64,000 bases of DNA, taken from positions 620,001 to 684,000 of the forward strand of contig NZ_MTQM01000009.1 of NCBI RefSeq assembly GCF_001984105.1. The letters run 5' to 3'. The stretch is from Microbacterium sp. CSI-V. Its GTDB lineage: Bacteria > Actinomycetota > Actinomycetes > Actinomycetales > Microbacteriaceae. The position numbers were made by a program, and so were the translations under genes. This document shows positions 19,468 through 28,012 of this stretch, in pieces; within the stretch, counting starts at the first letter, position 1, and the number at the start of each line of letters is the position of its first letter. The notes under the pieces were generated by a model, which did not search any database, was not told the DNA's origin, and saw only the letters and a program-made list of their open reading frames with translations.

Positions 19468-20631
19468 ATGGCCTCCGCGTTCGACCCCGTTCGGTTCCTC
19501 CCCGACGACCTGCTCGCCCGACTTCGCGAACGCGCGCCGGTGCACGACCGCGACAACACGTTCCCGCACGACGACCTCGACGATCTGCGCGCCGCCGGGT
19601 ACCTCGGCATCCTGGCCCCCGAAGAGCTCGGCGGAGCGGGCCTGTCGCTCGCCGAGGCCGCGGTGCTGCAGCAGCGGCTCGCCGGGGCCGCCCCCGCCAC
19701 CGCGCTCGCGGTGAACATGCACCTGGTGTGGACCGGTGTCGCGAAGGTTCTGCGCGACCGGGGCCTCGACGACCTCGAGTTCGTGCTGCGCGGGGCCGCC
19801 GAGGGCGAGGTGTTCGCCTTCGGCATCAGCGAGGCCGGCAACGACCTCGTGCTGTTCGGCAGCGACACCGAGGCCGCACCCGACGGCGACGGCGGGTACC
19901 GGTTCACGGGCACCAAGATCTTCACGTCGCTCTCGCCGGTGTGGGATCACCTCGGTGTGCACGGGCTCGACACGACCTCCCCCGACGCACCCAAGATGGT
20001 GTTCGCGTTCCTCGACCGAGACGAGAGCATCGTCTCCCGCGACGACTGGAACACGATGGGCATGCGCGGCACGCAGAGCCGCACCACCGAACTGCACGGT
20101 GCCCACGCCCGGCCCGACCGCGTCGTGCGACGTCTCGACCCGGGCCCTCAGCCCGACCCGCTCGTCTTCGGCATCTTCGCGGTGTTCGAGATCCTCCTGG
20201 CCTCGGTGTACACGGGCATCGCGCGACGGGCGCTCGACCTCGCGGTCGACACGGCGCGGGCGCGCCGATCCAAGAAGACGGGGGCGAGCTACGCGGCCGA
20301 CCCCGACATCCGCTGGCGCATCGCCGACATGGCTCTCGCGTACGACGCCCTGCCCCCGCAGATCGCGGCGCTGAGCGACGACGTCGACGCGCGCGTCGAC
20401 CACGGCGCCCGATGGTTCTCGCTGCTCGCCGGACTCAAGCACCGCGCGGTCACCGCAGCGAAGAGCGTGGTCGACGACGCCATGCTGGTGGGCGGCGGGT
20501 CGTCGTACTTCGCGACCACAGAACTCAGCCGCCTGTACCGCGACGTGCTGGCCGGACAGTTCCACCCGTCCGACCCCGAATCCGCCCACTCCGCGCTCGC
20601 CACCGCCTGGCTCGGGCCGGTCGACGCGTGA
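19468..20631 (+). CDS. Acyl-CoA dehydrogenase family protein
   Basis: A 387-aa flavoenzyme of the acyl-CoA dehydrogenase/HpaH-like superfamily. It has an N-terminal helical domain (LPDDLLARLRERAPVHDR), LGILAPEELGGAGLSLAEAA, the middle beta domain (FAFGISEAGND, YRFTGTKIFTSLS), and the C-terminal helical bundle (AKSVVDDAMLVGGGSSYFATTELSRLYRDVLAGQFHPSD). No clear catalytic Glu was identified, so it may be a monooxygenase-type member. The start at 19468 follows CAGAAT-GGATGCC. Its stop overlaps the next ATG (TGATG). Confidence 0.85.
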   Translation: MASAFDPVRFLPDDLLARLRERAPVHDRDNTFPHDDLDDLRAAGYLGILAPEELGGAGLSLAEAAVLQQRLAGAAPATALAVNMHLVWTGVAKVLRDRGLDDLEFVLRGAAEGEVFAFGISEAGNDLVLFGSDTEAAPDGDGGYRFTGTKIFTSLSPVWDHLGVHGLDTTSPDAPKMVFAFLDRDESIVSRDDWNTMGMRGTQSRTTELHGAHARPDRVVRRLDPGPQPDPLVFGIFAVFEILLASVYTGIARRALDLAVDTARARRSKKTGASYAADPDIRWRIADMALAYDALPPQIAALSDDVDARVDHGARWFSLLAGLKHRAVTAAKSVVDDAMLVGGGSSYFATTELSRLYRDVLAGQFHPSDPESAHSALATAWLGPVDA

Positions 20632-21905
20632 TGGCCCGCACCCCGACGGCGCTGCTGAGCCCCGCCGATCAGGAACGCCGGCGGGCGTTGCGCCGCATGA
20701 AGGGCGTGGCGCTCGGGGCACTCCTGGCCATGGCGGTCGTGTTCGCCGTGGCGTTCGCGTTCCAGCGCGACGTCGAGTGGCTGCAGTACGTCCGTGCCGC
20801 GGCCGAGGGCGGCATGGTCGGCGCGCTCGCGGACTGGTTCGCCGTGACCGCCCTGTTCCGGCGGCCGCTCGGGCTGCCGATCCCGCACACGGCGATCATC
20901 CCGCGACGCAAGGACGAGATCGGGCAGCAGCTCGGGGAGTTCGTCGAGACCAACTTCCTCGAGGGCCACGTCGTGCGCACGAAGCTCGAGGCCACCCCGC
21001 TCGCCGCCCGCGCCGGCGCGTGGCTCGCCGACCCCGCGCACGCCGAACGGCTCGCCGCCGAGGGCGCCGCCCTCGCCACGAGCGTGCTGCGCGCGCTCAG
21101 CGACGACGACGTGCAGGGCCTCATCGAAGACCTCGCGCGCGAGCACCTGCTGGAGCCCGACTGGGGTCCGTCGGTGGGCGGCTGGCTCGAGCGCGTCGTC
21201 GCCGCCGATGCGCACCACGGCGCGGTCGACCTGGCGCTGGACAACATCGCGGTGTGGCTCGGCAACAACCGGGAGACGTTCCAGGGGCTCGTCTCGCGAC
21301 GCCTCCCCTCGTGGGTGCCGAGCCTCGCCCACCGCCTCGTCGACGACACCGTCTACCGCGAAGCCGTCGGGTTCGTGGATGCCGTCCGCGCAGACCCGCG
21401 CCACCAGGCGCGCATCGCGATCGACCAGTACCTGGCGCGACTCGCCGACAACCTCCAGCACGACCCGGCGACGAGGACGCGCCTGGAGGAGGCGAAGGCC
21501 TCGGTGTTCGACAGCCCCCGCGTCCGCGGCCTCGCCGCCGACGCGTGGAACACCGCGAAGACCGGCCTCCTGCGCTCGCTCGCCGATCCCGAGAGCGCCC
21601 TGCGCCGACGCGCGGCGGCCGCCCTCGCCGACGTCGGCGTGCGGCTGCAGAACGAGGAGTCGCTGCAACGCCGGGTGGACGGCTGGGTCACCGACGCCGC
21701 GGTGTTCCTCGTCGAGCGCTACCGGCACGACATCGCCTCGATCATCACCGACACGGTCGAGCGGTGGGATGCCGCCGAGACGACCGAGAAGATCGAGCTC
21801 ATGGTCGGCCGCGACCTGCAGTACATCCGGCTCAACGGCACGGTCGTGGGCGCTCTCGCGGGTCTCGCCATCTTCACGATCGCGCACCTCGCCTGGGGGT
21901 CCTGA
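20631..21905 (+). CDS. DUF445 family membrane-anchored protein
   Basis: A 424-aa protein of the DUF445 (YjiN) family. It has a basic N-terminus, one hydrophobic helix (VALGALLAMAVVFAVAFAF), and the family signature AAAEGGMVGALADWFAVTALFRRPLGLPIPHTAIIPRRKDEIG. A long helical region leads to a C-terminal DLQYIRLNGTVVGALAGLAIF segment and a second membrane helix. The function is unknown. Its ATG overlaps the acyl-CoA dehydrogenase TGA, indicating translational coupling. Confidence 0.92.
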   Translation: MARTPTALLSPADQERRRALRRMKGVALGALLAMAVVFAVAFAFQRDVEWLQYVRAAAEGGMVGALADWFAVTALFRRPLGLPIPHTAIIPRRKDEIGQQLGEFVETNFLEGHVVRTKLEATPLAARAGAWLADPAHAERLAAEGAALATSVLRALSDDDVQGLIEDLAREHLLEPDWGPSVGGWLERVVAADAHHGAVDLALDNIAVWLGNNRETFQGLVSRRLPSWVPSLAHRLVDDTVYREAVGFVDAVRADPRHQARIAIDQYLARLADNLQHDPATRTRLEEAKASVFDSPRVRGLAADAWNTAKTGLLRSLADPESALRRRAAAALADVGVRLQNEESLQRRVDGWVTDAAVFLVERYRHDIASIITDTVERWDAAETTEKIELMVGRDLQYIRLNGTVVGALAGLAIFTIAHLAWGS

Positions 21906-21965
21906 CGCGCAGACGCGGAACGAAACCTCCTGCCGCGGCCGCGCACCGGTCGGTACCCTGAGCGC

Positions 21966-22316
21966 GTGAGCTTCGGTTCGGGGACGGAGTCCCTCTTCGT
22001 GTACGGCACGCTCCAGCTGCCCGAGGTGCAGCTGGACACGTTCGGCCGCCTCCTCTCCGGAGAGGACGACGTGCTGCCCGGGTACCGGCTGGAGTGGGTG
22101 GAGATCGACGACGACCGAGTCGCCCAGCTCTCGGGGTTGGACTCCCATCCGATCCTCCGCCGGACCGACGACCCCCGCGACCGCGTGTTCGGTCGGGTGC
22201 TCGCCCTCACCCCCGAAGAACTGGATGCCGCGGACGAGTACGAGGTGTCGCTGTACCGCCGCGTGTCGGTGCAGCTGGCCAGCGGCATCCGGGCGTGGGT
22301 GTACGTCGGCCACTGA
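21966..22316 (+). CDS. Gamma-glutamylcyclotransferase-like (AIG2 family) protein
   Basis: A 116-aa protein with the GGCT fold: LFVYGTLQLPEVQLDTFGRLL at the N-terminus (the YGTL loop binds substrate) and DEYEVSLYRRVSVQLASG, with the likely catalytic Glu, near residue 92. Members cyclise gamma-glutamyl groups or trim related amides. The substrate is unknown. The GTG start at 21966 follows TACCCT by six bases. Confidence 0.88.
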   Translation: MSFGSGTESLFVYGTLQLPEVQLDTFGRLLSGEDDVLPGYRLEWVEIDDDRVAQLSGLDSHPILRRTDDPRDRVFGRVLALTPEELDAADEYEVSLYRRVSVQLASGIRAWVYVGH

Positions 22317-22461
22317 CGCCGCCCGCCGCGCGGGACACGCCGTCGACGTCAGCCCTCTTCTCGCGGGCCCCACCTGGATATCCTCATCTCGGATGACGGC
22401 TTCACCCCGCGCCAAGCGCGCTCCGCGTCCGACTCCTCCCTGGCAGCGAAGCGGAGAAACG

Positions 22462-22926
22462 ATGATCCAACTGATCCTGGCCCGGCACGCCAAATCGGAC
22501 TGGGCCGATGAGGGGCTCGACGACCACGACCGTCCGCTCAACGATCGCGGCCGACGGGACGCGCCGGCCATGGCCCGGTCGGTCCTGCGCCGCGGCGTGC
22601 GCCCAGAGGTGCTCCTCTCGAGCACCGCGGTGCGCGCCCGCAGCACCGCGGACGCGTTCGCCGAGGAGTTCGAGGTCGAGGTGACCGAGCGGCCCGAGCT
22701 CTACCTCGCCGAACCCGACGCCCTTCTGGATGCCGCCCGTGCCAGCGAGGCGCACGAGGTCATGCTCGTGGCGCACGACCCCGGCATGAGCGAACTGGTG
22801 TCGCGACTCGCCGATCGCGACGTGCGGATGGTCACGTCGGCCGTGGCGATCTTCACGTGGCACGAGGGCGACTGGAGCGACGTCGGGTCGACCGCGCCCG
22901 ACGAGTTCGAACTGCTCACCCCCTGA
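22462..22926 (+). CDS. SixA-like phosphohistidine phosphatase
   Basis: A 154-aa histidine phosphatase. The catalytic RHAKSDW motif is at residues 8-14, with LSSTAVRARSTAD and VAHDPGMSEL (second His) completing the site. SixA-type enzymes act on phosphohistidine or small phosphoesters. ATG 22462 has a GCGGAG ribosome-binding site. An in-frame ATG at 22393 would add 23 residues and has TATCCT eight bases before it, so a longer form is possible. Confidence 0.9.
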   Translation: MIQLILARHAKSDWADEGLDDHDRPLNDRGRRDAPAMARSVLRRGVRPEVLLSSTAVRARSTADAFAEEFEVEVTERPELYLAEPDALLDAARASEAHEVMLVAHDPGMSELVSRLADRDVRMVTSAVAIFTWHEGDWSDVGSTAPDEFELLTP

Positions 22927-22941
22927 GACGAGCTCGGGCCG

Positions 22942-23508
22942 TCAGACCGCGCCCGAGACTCCGAAAGCCCGCGCCAGGACGTCCTCCGGTCGGCCGTCGT
23001 CGTGTTCCGCCCACCAGGTGAGAGCCGCGCTCGCGACGGCGGCGAGCGCGTGGGCGCGCACGACGGCCGCGAGCTCGTCGGCTTCGGGATCGCGGCTGAC
23101 GAGGAATCGGCGGGTCTCATCGGTCACCGCCGTCAATCGAGGATCCGCGCGCAGATCGAGCGCCGGGGTGGCGCGGATGACCCGCAGGCGACGGCGGGTG
23201 ACCTCGATCTGTTCGTCGGGGAACGCCGAGGCGACGACGTAGGCGGACTGGAGGGCCCGCACGGCATCCCCGTCGTCGTCGGTCTCGAGCGCCGCCCGGA
23301 AGCGCGCGACGAACTCGTCGAGACCGCCCCAGACCAGCGAGGGCTTGCTCGGAAAGAGCCGGAACAGGGAGCGCCGGCTGACGTCCGCCTCGCGCGCGAC
23401 ATCGTCCATCGACACCGCGTCGAAGCCCTTCTCATCGAACAGTCGCAGGGCGACGAGCGAGACGGCATCCGGGGAGATCGTGCGCGGTCGACCGAGGGAA
23501 GAGGGCAT
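22942..23508 (-). CDS. TetR family transcriptional regulator
   Basis: A 188-aa regulator. The N-terminal DNA-binding domain is clear (VSLVALRLFDEKGFDAVSMDDVAREADVSRRSLFRLFPSKPSLVW, residues 16-60). The C-terminal ligand domain is all-helical (AVRAHALAAVASAALTWWAEHDDGRP). It is divergent from an SDR gene with 74 bases between, where GCACTCAGTGC is a likely operator. It probably controls itself and the SDR. The ligand is unknown. Confidence 0.92.
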   Translation of the reverse strand: MPSSLGRPRTISPDAVSLVALRLFDEKGFDAVSMDDVAREADVSRRSLFRLFPSKPSLVWGGLDEFVARFRAALETDDDGDAVRALQSAYVVASAFPDEQIEVTRRRLRVIRATPALDLRADPRLTAVTDETRRFLVSRDPEADELAAVVRAHALAAVASAALTWWAEHDDGRPEDVLARAFGVSGAV

Positions 23509-23520
23509 GGCATCCTTTCG

Positions 23521-23531
23521 GCACTCAGTGC
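23521..23531. promoter_or_regulatory. Candidate TetR operator between the TetR and SDR genes
   Basis: GCACTCAGTGC is a perfect palindrome (GCACT-C-AGTGC) next to TATAAC (23533-23538), a possible -10 for the SDR gene. Its position between divergent genes suits autoregulation. Confidence 0.55.
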
Positions 23532-23582
23532 TATAACGGTGCTGACGCGCCTCGCGCCATCCGATCTCGAGGAGGAGTTCTC

Positions 23583-24341
23583 ATGTCACCGTCATCCACC
23601 GGACGTTTCGCCGGCAAGACCATCATCGTCACCGGAGCGGGATCGGGCATCGGACGCGCCACGGCTCATCGGATCGCGCACGAGGGCGGGCGAGTCGTCG
23701 CCACCGACGTCGTCGAAGAGCGCCTCGACGCCCTGACCACGGAACTCGCGGGCCTGGACGTCGCCACGGTCGCGGGCGACGTTTCCTCCGCGGAAACGAT
23801 CGACTCCCTCCTGGCTGCCGCGGGCGACCGCATCGACGGGCTCGCCAACATCGCCGGGATCATGGACGGGTTCCTGCCGCCCAGCGAAGTCGACGACGCG
23901 ACGTGGGACCGTGTGTTCGCGGTCAACCTCACCGCTCCGATGCGCCTGACCCGCGCCGTCCTCCCCCGCATGATCGAGGCGGGGGCGGGCGCCATCGTCA
24001 CCGTGTCGTCCGAGGCGGGGCTGCGCGGCTCGGCGGCGGGCACCGCCTACACCTCGTCCAAGCACGCCGTGATCGGCTTCACCAAGAGCGTCGCGTTCTT
24101 CCACGGACCGCAGGGGATCCGCGCGAACGCCGTGGCACCCGGCGCGGTCGCGACGAACATCGAGGCGCCGATGCGCAGCGCCTACGCCGGATCCCGGATC
24201 GGGCCGATCCTCCAGACGATCGTGCCTCCCGTAGCGCAGGCCGAGCAGCTCGCCGCCGCGATCACCTGGCTGCTGAGCGACGATTCCACGAACGTCAACG
24301 GCGCGATCCTCCCGAGCGACGGCGGCTGGTCCGCGATCTGA
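23583..24341 (+). CDS. SDR family oxidoreductase
   Basis: A 252-aa classical short-chain dehydrogenase. It has the cofactor loop TGAGSGIG (residues 18-25), NIAGI (NNAG equivalent), the catalytic Ser in VTVSSEAG, YTSSK (Tyr and Lys of YxxxK), and AVAPGAV after it. VVATDVVEERLD with Asp after strand 2 suggests NAD preference. GAGGAG precedes the ATG. It is divergent from its probable TetR regulator. A long palindrome follows the stop. Confidence 0.93.
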   Translation: MSPSSTGRFAGKTIIVTGAGSGIGRATAHRIAHEGGRVVATDVVEERLDALTTELAGLDVATVAGDVSSAETIDSLLAAAGDRIDGLANIAGIMDGFLPPSEVDDATWDRVFAVNLTAPMRLTRAVLPRMIEAGAGAIVTVSSEAGLRGSAAGTAYTSSKHAVIGFTKSVAFFHGPQGIRANAVAPGAVATNIEAPMRSAYAGSRIGPILQTIVPPVAQAEQLAAAITWLLSDDSTNVNGAILPSDGGWSAI

Positions 24342-24358
24342 CACCCCCACCCGGGTCG

Positions 24359-24411
24359 AGTGTCCAAGACACGCCGATAGCCGCGCCGCGCATCGGCGTG
24401 TCTTGGACACT
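24359..24411. repeat. Perfect 20-bp-arm palindrome (TGTCCAAGACAC type)
   Basis: The left arm at 24359-24378 and right arm at 24392-24411 are exact complements around a 13-base loop. Each arm contains the smaller palindrome GTGTC-CAA-GACAC. It lies between the convergent SDR and LacI genes. A related copy is at 30888-30942. Confidence 0.92.
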
Positions 24412-24485
24412 GAAGCATCGCGGCCGGCGCACGCCGGCCGCCGCACGCGCCTGCCCACCCCGGCCCACGCGCCTCAGCGCGTCGC

Positions 24486-25490
24486 TCAGCGCACGACGAG
24501 GCGCGGTTCCACGAGCACGTGAGCCGCACCCGCCGTCGCGGGGCGCGGAGCCACGACCGTGCCCTCCTCGCCCATCAGCAGGTCGAGGGCACCGGATGCC
24601 ACGCGCTCGGGCAGCTGCTCGACACTCGAGAGCCCGAGCGCCTCGGCGGCGGGGGTGTTGTCGAAGCCGATGACGGGGATGTCCGCTCGCCCGGCGACGG
24701 TCGTGGCCAGGTGCGCGCCGATCGCGAGCGAGTCGCTCGCGCAGACGATCCCGTCCACGTCCGGGTCGAGCGCGAGACCCTCGGCGACGACGTCGCGCGC
24801 GAGGGCGACGTTGTCCTCCACGACCCACCGCGGACCCGCGGCCGCCCCGACGCTCTCGCGCCAGCCGCGCTCGCGCTCATCGCCCGTGCCGGAGCCGCGC
24901 GGCCACCCCAGGAACGCCACTCGCCGGGCACCCCCGGCGCGCAGGTGCTCCGTGGCCGCGAGCGTTCCGGCGGCGCCGTCGACGTCGACCCAGAGGTGCG
25001 CGGGGGCGGCGACGTCGTCCTCGCCCCACGGGCGCCCGAACGACACGAAGGGCAGTCCCCGCTCGTTGAGCCAGCCGGTGCGAGGATCCCCGTGGAAAGT
25101 GCCGGTGACGACGACGGCATCCACTTCTCCGCCCTCGAGCAGGTCGCCGAGGCGGTCGATCTCCTCCTCCGCGGTGCGCGCGGCATAGAGGAGGACCCGC
25201 ATGTCGCGCTCGCTCGCGCGCTCGGTGAGGGCGTGGACGAAGCGGTCGAGCACGACGCCCGCGATGCCGCCGGCGTACGGATCCAGGTGGATGCCGATGG
25301 TCGAGCTCCGACGCGTGCGCAGGCGCCTCGCGGCCGCGTGCGGGCGGTAACCCAGTTCGGCGATGGCCGCCTCCACGCGGATCCGCGTGGCTTCGCGCAC
25401 GATCGCCGGCGTGTTCACGACGTTCGACACCGTCTGCCGCGAGACCCCCGCGACCCGCGCGACGTCTTCGACGGTGGGGGCTTTCGTCAT
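24486..25490 (-). CDS. LacI family transcriptional regulator
   Basis: A 334-aa repressor. The N-terminal helix-turn-helix (TVEDVARVAGVSRQTVSNVVN) and hinge region (YRPHAAARRLRTRR) are clear, followed by a periplasmic-binding-like sugar domain (STIGIHLDPYAGGIAGVVLDRFV, VDAVVVTGTFHGDP, VDGIVCASDSLAIGAHLA, DIPVIGFDNTPAA). It is divergent from the sugar ABC operon with a 16-bp palindrome in between, so it is the probable local repressor. The effector is unknown. Confidence 0.93.
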   Translation of the reverse strand: MTKAPTVEDVARVAGVSRQTVSNVVNTPAIVREATRIRVEAAIAELGYRPHAAARRLRTRRSSTIGIHLDPYAGGIAGVVLDRFVHALTERASERDMRVLLYAARTAEEEIDRLGDLLEGGEVDAVVVTGTFHGDPRTGWLNERGLPFVSFGRPWGEDDVAAPAHLWVDVDGAAGTLAATEHLRAGGARRVAFLGWPRGSGTGDERERGWRESVGAAAGPRWVVEDNVALARDVVAEGLALDPDVDGIVCASDSLAIGAHLATTVAGRADIPVIGFDNTPAAEALGLSSVEQLPERVASGALDLLMGEEGTVVAPRPATAGAAHVLVEPRLVVR

Positions 25491-25538
25491 CCCGTCCTCC
25501 CGGTGTCTCGACGGTCATCGTAGGTCCGGCGCGACGGC

Positions 25539-25568
25539 TTGACAGCGCGGCCCGCCGCTCCGTACTTT
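25539..25568 (+). promoter_or_regulatory. Promoter of the sugar ABC operon
   Basis: TTGACA (25539-25544) and TACTTT (25563-25568) are separated by 18 bases. This places transcription start at about 25575, just upstream of the LacI operator. Confidence 0.65.
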
Positions 25569-25580
25569 AGTCGGACCGGA

Positions 25581-25596
25581 GTTTGAACGTTCAAAC
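25581..25596. promoter_or_regulatory. LacI-type operator
   Basis: GTTTGAACGTTCAAAC is a perfect 16-bp palindrome with the central CG typical of LacI-family sites. It lies just downstream of the predicted transcription start of the ABC operon, so bound repressor would block transcription. Confidence 0.82.
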
Positions 25597-25654
25597 TACC
25601 GACCCTCCGATCACATGCGGAGGGGTCGCATGCCTCATCGAAGGAGAGAGACAC

Positions 25655-26890
25655 ATGACACGGCACATCGCCCGCACCTGGCTCGGAGCCGGTGCACTCC
25701 TGGCCACCGGAGCCCTGACCCTGACCGGGTGCGGTTCGGGCTTCACCGATTCCGGCAGCGCCGAGCAGACCTCCGGCGGCTCGCTGTCGATCCTCATCGG
25801 CTCGTCGGGCGACGCCGAGACCCAGGCCGTCGAGGACGCCGTCGCCGCCTGGTCGAAGGAGTCCGGCGTCGATGCCCAGGTGCAGGTCGCGAACGACCTC
25901 CCCCAACAGCTCTCGCAGGGGTTCGCGGCCGGGTCGCCGCCGGACCTCTTCTACCTCGCCCCCGACGCCCTGGCCGGCTACGCCGCCAACGGATCGATCG
26001 CCCCCTACGGCGACGACCTCGCGAACAAGGGCGACTTCTACCCCTCGCTCGTCGACAACTTCACCGTCGACGGCCAGTTCTACTGCGCGCCGAAGGACTT
26101 CTCGACACTCGCCCTCGTCATCAACACCGACCTGTGGTCGGCGGCGGGGCTGACGGATGCCGACATCCCGACGACGTGGGACCAGCTGGCATCCGTCGCC
26201 CAGAAGCTCACGGCGGACGGACGCGTCGGTCTCGCGTTCGGCGCCGAGTACCAGCGCCTCGGCGCCTTCATGGCGCAGGCCGGGGGCGGGCTGCTGAGCG
26301 ACGGCAAGGCCATCGCCGACAGCGCGGCCAACGTCGAGGCACTGCAGTACGTCAAGACCCACCTCAACGACGGCAGCTTCGCCTTCGCGTCCGACGTGGG
26401 CGCCGGATGGGGCGGCGAGGCGTTCGGCACCCAGAAGTCCGCAATGACCATCGAGGGCAACTGGATCACCGGCGCCCTCACCGCCGACTACCCCGAAGTG
26501 AAGTACACCGTCGCCGAACTCCCCGCCGGTCCCGGCGGCAAGGGCACGCTGCAGTTCACCAACTGCTGGGGCATGGCCGCCGACAGCAAGAACCAGGACA
26601 ACGCCCGCGCCCTCGCCGAGTACCTCACCGGCACCGACCAGCAGCTCGCCTTCTCGAAGGCGTTCGGCCCGATGCCGTCGATCCAGTCGGCCGCCGATGC
26701 GTGGTCGAGCGCGAACCCGGACCTGACGGCGTTCCTCGCCGGGGCCGAGTACGCCCAGTTCCCGCCGAACATCGCGGGCGCGGCCGACGTCATCACCGAC
26801 TTCAACGCCCAGCTGGAGTCGCTGAAGACCGGTGACCCGCAGTCGATCCTCACCACGGTGCAGGGCAACCTCGAGGCGATCGCCAAGTAG
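25655..26890 (+). CDS. Sugar ABC transporter substrate-binding lipoprotein
   Basis: A 411-aa extracellular binding protein. The signal peptide ends in lipobox LTGC (Cys near residue 26). A family 1 solute-binding fold follows (GGSLSILIGSSGDAETQAVEDAVAAWSKESG, PPDLFYLAPDALAGY, VINTDLWSAAGL, AMTIEGNWITGALTADYP). An AAGGAGAG ribosome-binding site precedes the ATG. It is first in an operon with two permeases and a glucosidase. No ATPase is encoded nearby, so an unlinked shared ATPase (MsiK/MalK type) is expected. The sugar is probably an oligosaccharide. Confidence 0.93.
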   Translation: MTRHIARTWLGAGALLATGALTLTGCGSGFTDSGSAEQTSGGSLSILIGSSGDAETQAVEDAVAAWSKESGVDAQVQVANDLPQQLSQGFAAGSPPDLFYLAPDALAGYAANGSIAPYGDDLANKGDFYPSLVDNFTVDGQFYCAPKDFSTLALVINTDLWSAAGLTDADIPTTWDQLASVAQKLTADGRVGLAFGAEYQRLGAFMAQAGGGLLSDGKAIADSAANVEALQYVKTHLNDGSFAFASDVGAGWGGEAFGTQKSAMTIEGNWITGALTADYPEVKYTVAELPAGPGGKGTLQFTNCWGMAADSKNQDNARALAEYLTGTDQQLAFSKAFGPMPSIQSAADAWSSANPDLTAFLAGAEYAQFPPNIAGAADVITDFNAQLESLKTGDPQSILTTVQGNLEAIAK

Positions 26891-26902
26891 GCGCGACCGC
26901 CC

Positions 26903-28012
26903 ATGACCGCTCTCACCACCGCGCCCCGCCGCGCCGGGTCCTCCTCCACGGGGATCCGGCGCGGCGAGGCCGCCGCCGGCTGGCTCTTCACCGCCCCGGT
27001 GCTGATCATCCTCGGCGTGTTCCTCCTCGTCCCGGTGCTCATGGCGCTGTGGGTGAGCTTCTCCGACTGGACCGGCCGCGGAAGCCCCTTCTCGTCGAAC
27101 GTGAACTTCGTCGGCCTCGACAACTACGCCGCGGTGACCACCGGCGGTGGACTCGCCGAGCGCGACTTCGGCACGGCCCTCCGCAACAACGCCTGGTACG
27201 TCCTCCTCGTCGTGCCGCTGCAGACCGCGCTCTCGCTCTTCCTCGCCGTGCTCGTCAACCGCGCGGTGCTGCGCGGCCGCGGATTCTTCCGCACGGCGTT
27301 CTACTTCCCCTCCGTCACCAGCTCCGTCGCCATCACGGTGCTGTGGCTGTTCCTTTTCTCCACCTCGGGCGCCGTCAACGAGGCGCTGTCGTGGCTGGGG
27401 ATCAACGGTCCCAACTGGTTCAGCGACCCGTCCGGCATCGTGCACAACGCCCTCGCGTCGATCGGCGTCGCGAACGGCCCCGCCGCCCTGACCGGGAACA
27501 CGTTCCTCGGCGTGTCGTGGTGGGACTGGCTGGGCGGCCCGTCCGTAGCGATGTCGGCGTTCATCCTCATGGCGGTCTTCACGACGTCGGGAACGTTCAT
27601 GCTGCTGTTCATCGCGGGCCTCCAGAACATCGGCGGCGACGTGCAGGAGGCCGCGATGATGGACGGCGCGAACGGGTGGCAGCGCTTCTGGCGCGTCACG
27701 CTCCCCCAGCTCCGACCCGTCCTCTTCACGGTGCTGACCCTCGGGCTCATCGGCACCTGGCAGGTCTTCGACCAGATCTACACCGGCACCCAGGGCGGCC
27801 CGGGCAAGACGACCCTCACCCCCGCGTACCTCAGCTACTCCTCGGCGTTCCTCTCTCAGGAGTGGGGCCAGGGTGCGGCGATCGCGTTCGTGCTGTTCGT
27901 GATCATCGTCGTCCTGACGATCCTGCAGCGATGGGTACTGCGAGAGCGCCCCGTCTCGCGTCGACGCGCGCGACAGTACGAAGTGCGCACCCCGAAGGGA
28001 GGCACGCGATGA
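26903..28012 (+). CDS. Sugar ABC transporter permease (MalF type)
   Basis: A 369-aa integral membrane subunit. Hydrophobic helices begin with AGWLFTAPVLIILGVFLLVPVLMALWVSFSDWTG. The cytoplasmic EAA loop is visible (EAAMMDGANGWQRFWRVTLPQLRP). It is slightly longer than the usual 290-330 aa because of an extracytoplasmic region around residues 165-205. It starts 12 bases after the binding protein stop and overlaps the second permease by an ATGA. Confidence 0.93.
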   Translation: MTALTTAPRRAGSSSTGIRRGEAAAGWLFTAPVLIILGVFLLVPVLMALWVSFSDWTGRGSPFSSNVNFVGLDNYAAVTTGGGLAERDFGTALRNNAWYVLLVVPLQTALSLFLAVLVNRAVLRGRGFFRTAFYFPSVTSSVAITVLWLFLFSTSGAVNEALSWLGINGPNWFSDPSGIVHNALASIGVANGPAALTGNTFLGVSWWDWLGGPSVAMSAFILMAVFTTSGTFMLLFIAGLQNIGGDVQEAAMMDGANGWQRFWRVTLPQLRPVLFTVLTLGLIGTWQVFDQIYTGTQGGPGKTTLTPAYLSYSSAFLSQEWGQGAAIAFVLFVIIVVLTILQRWVLRERPVSRRRARQYEVRTPKGGTR

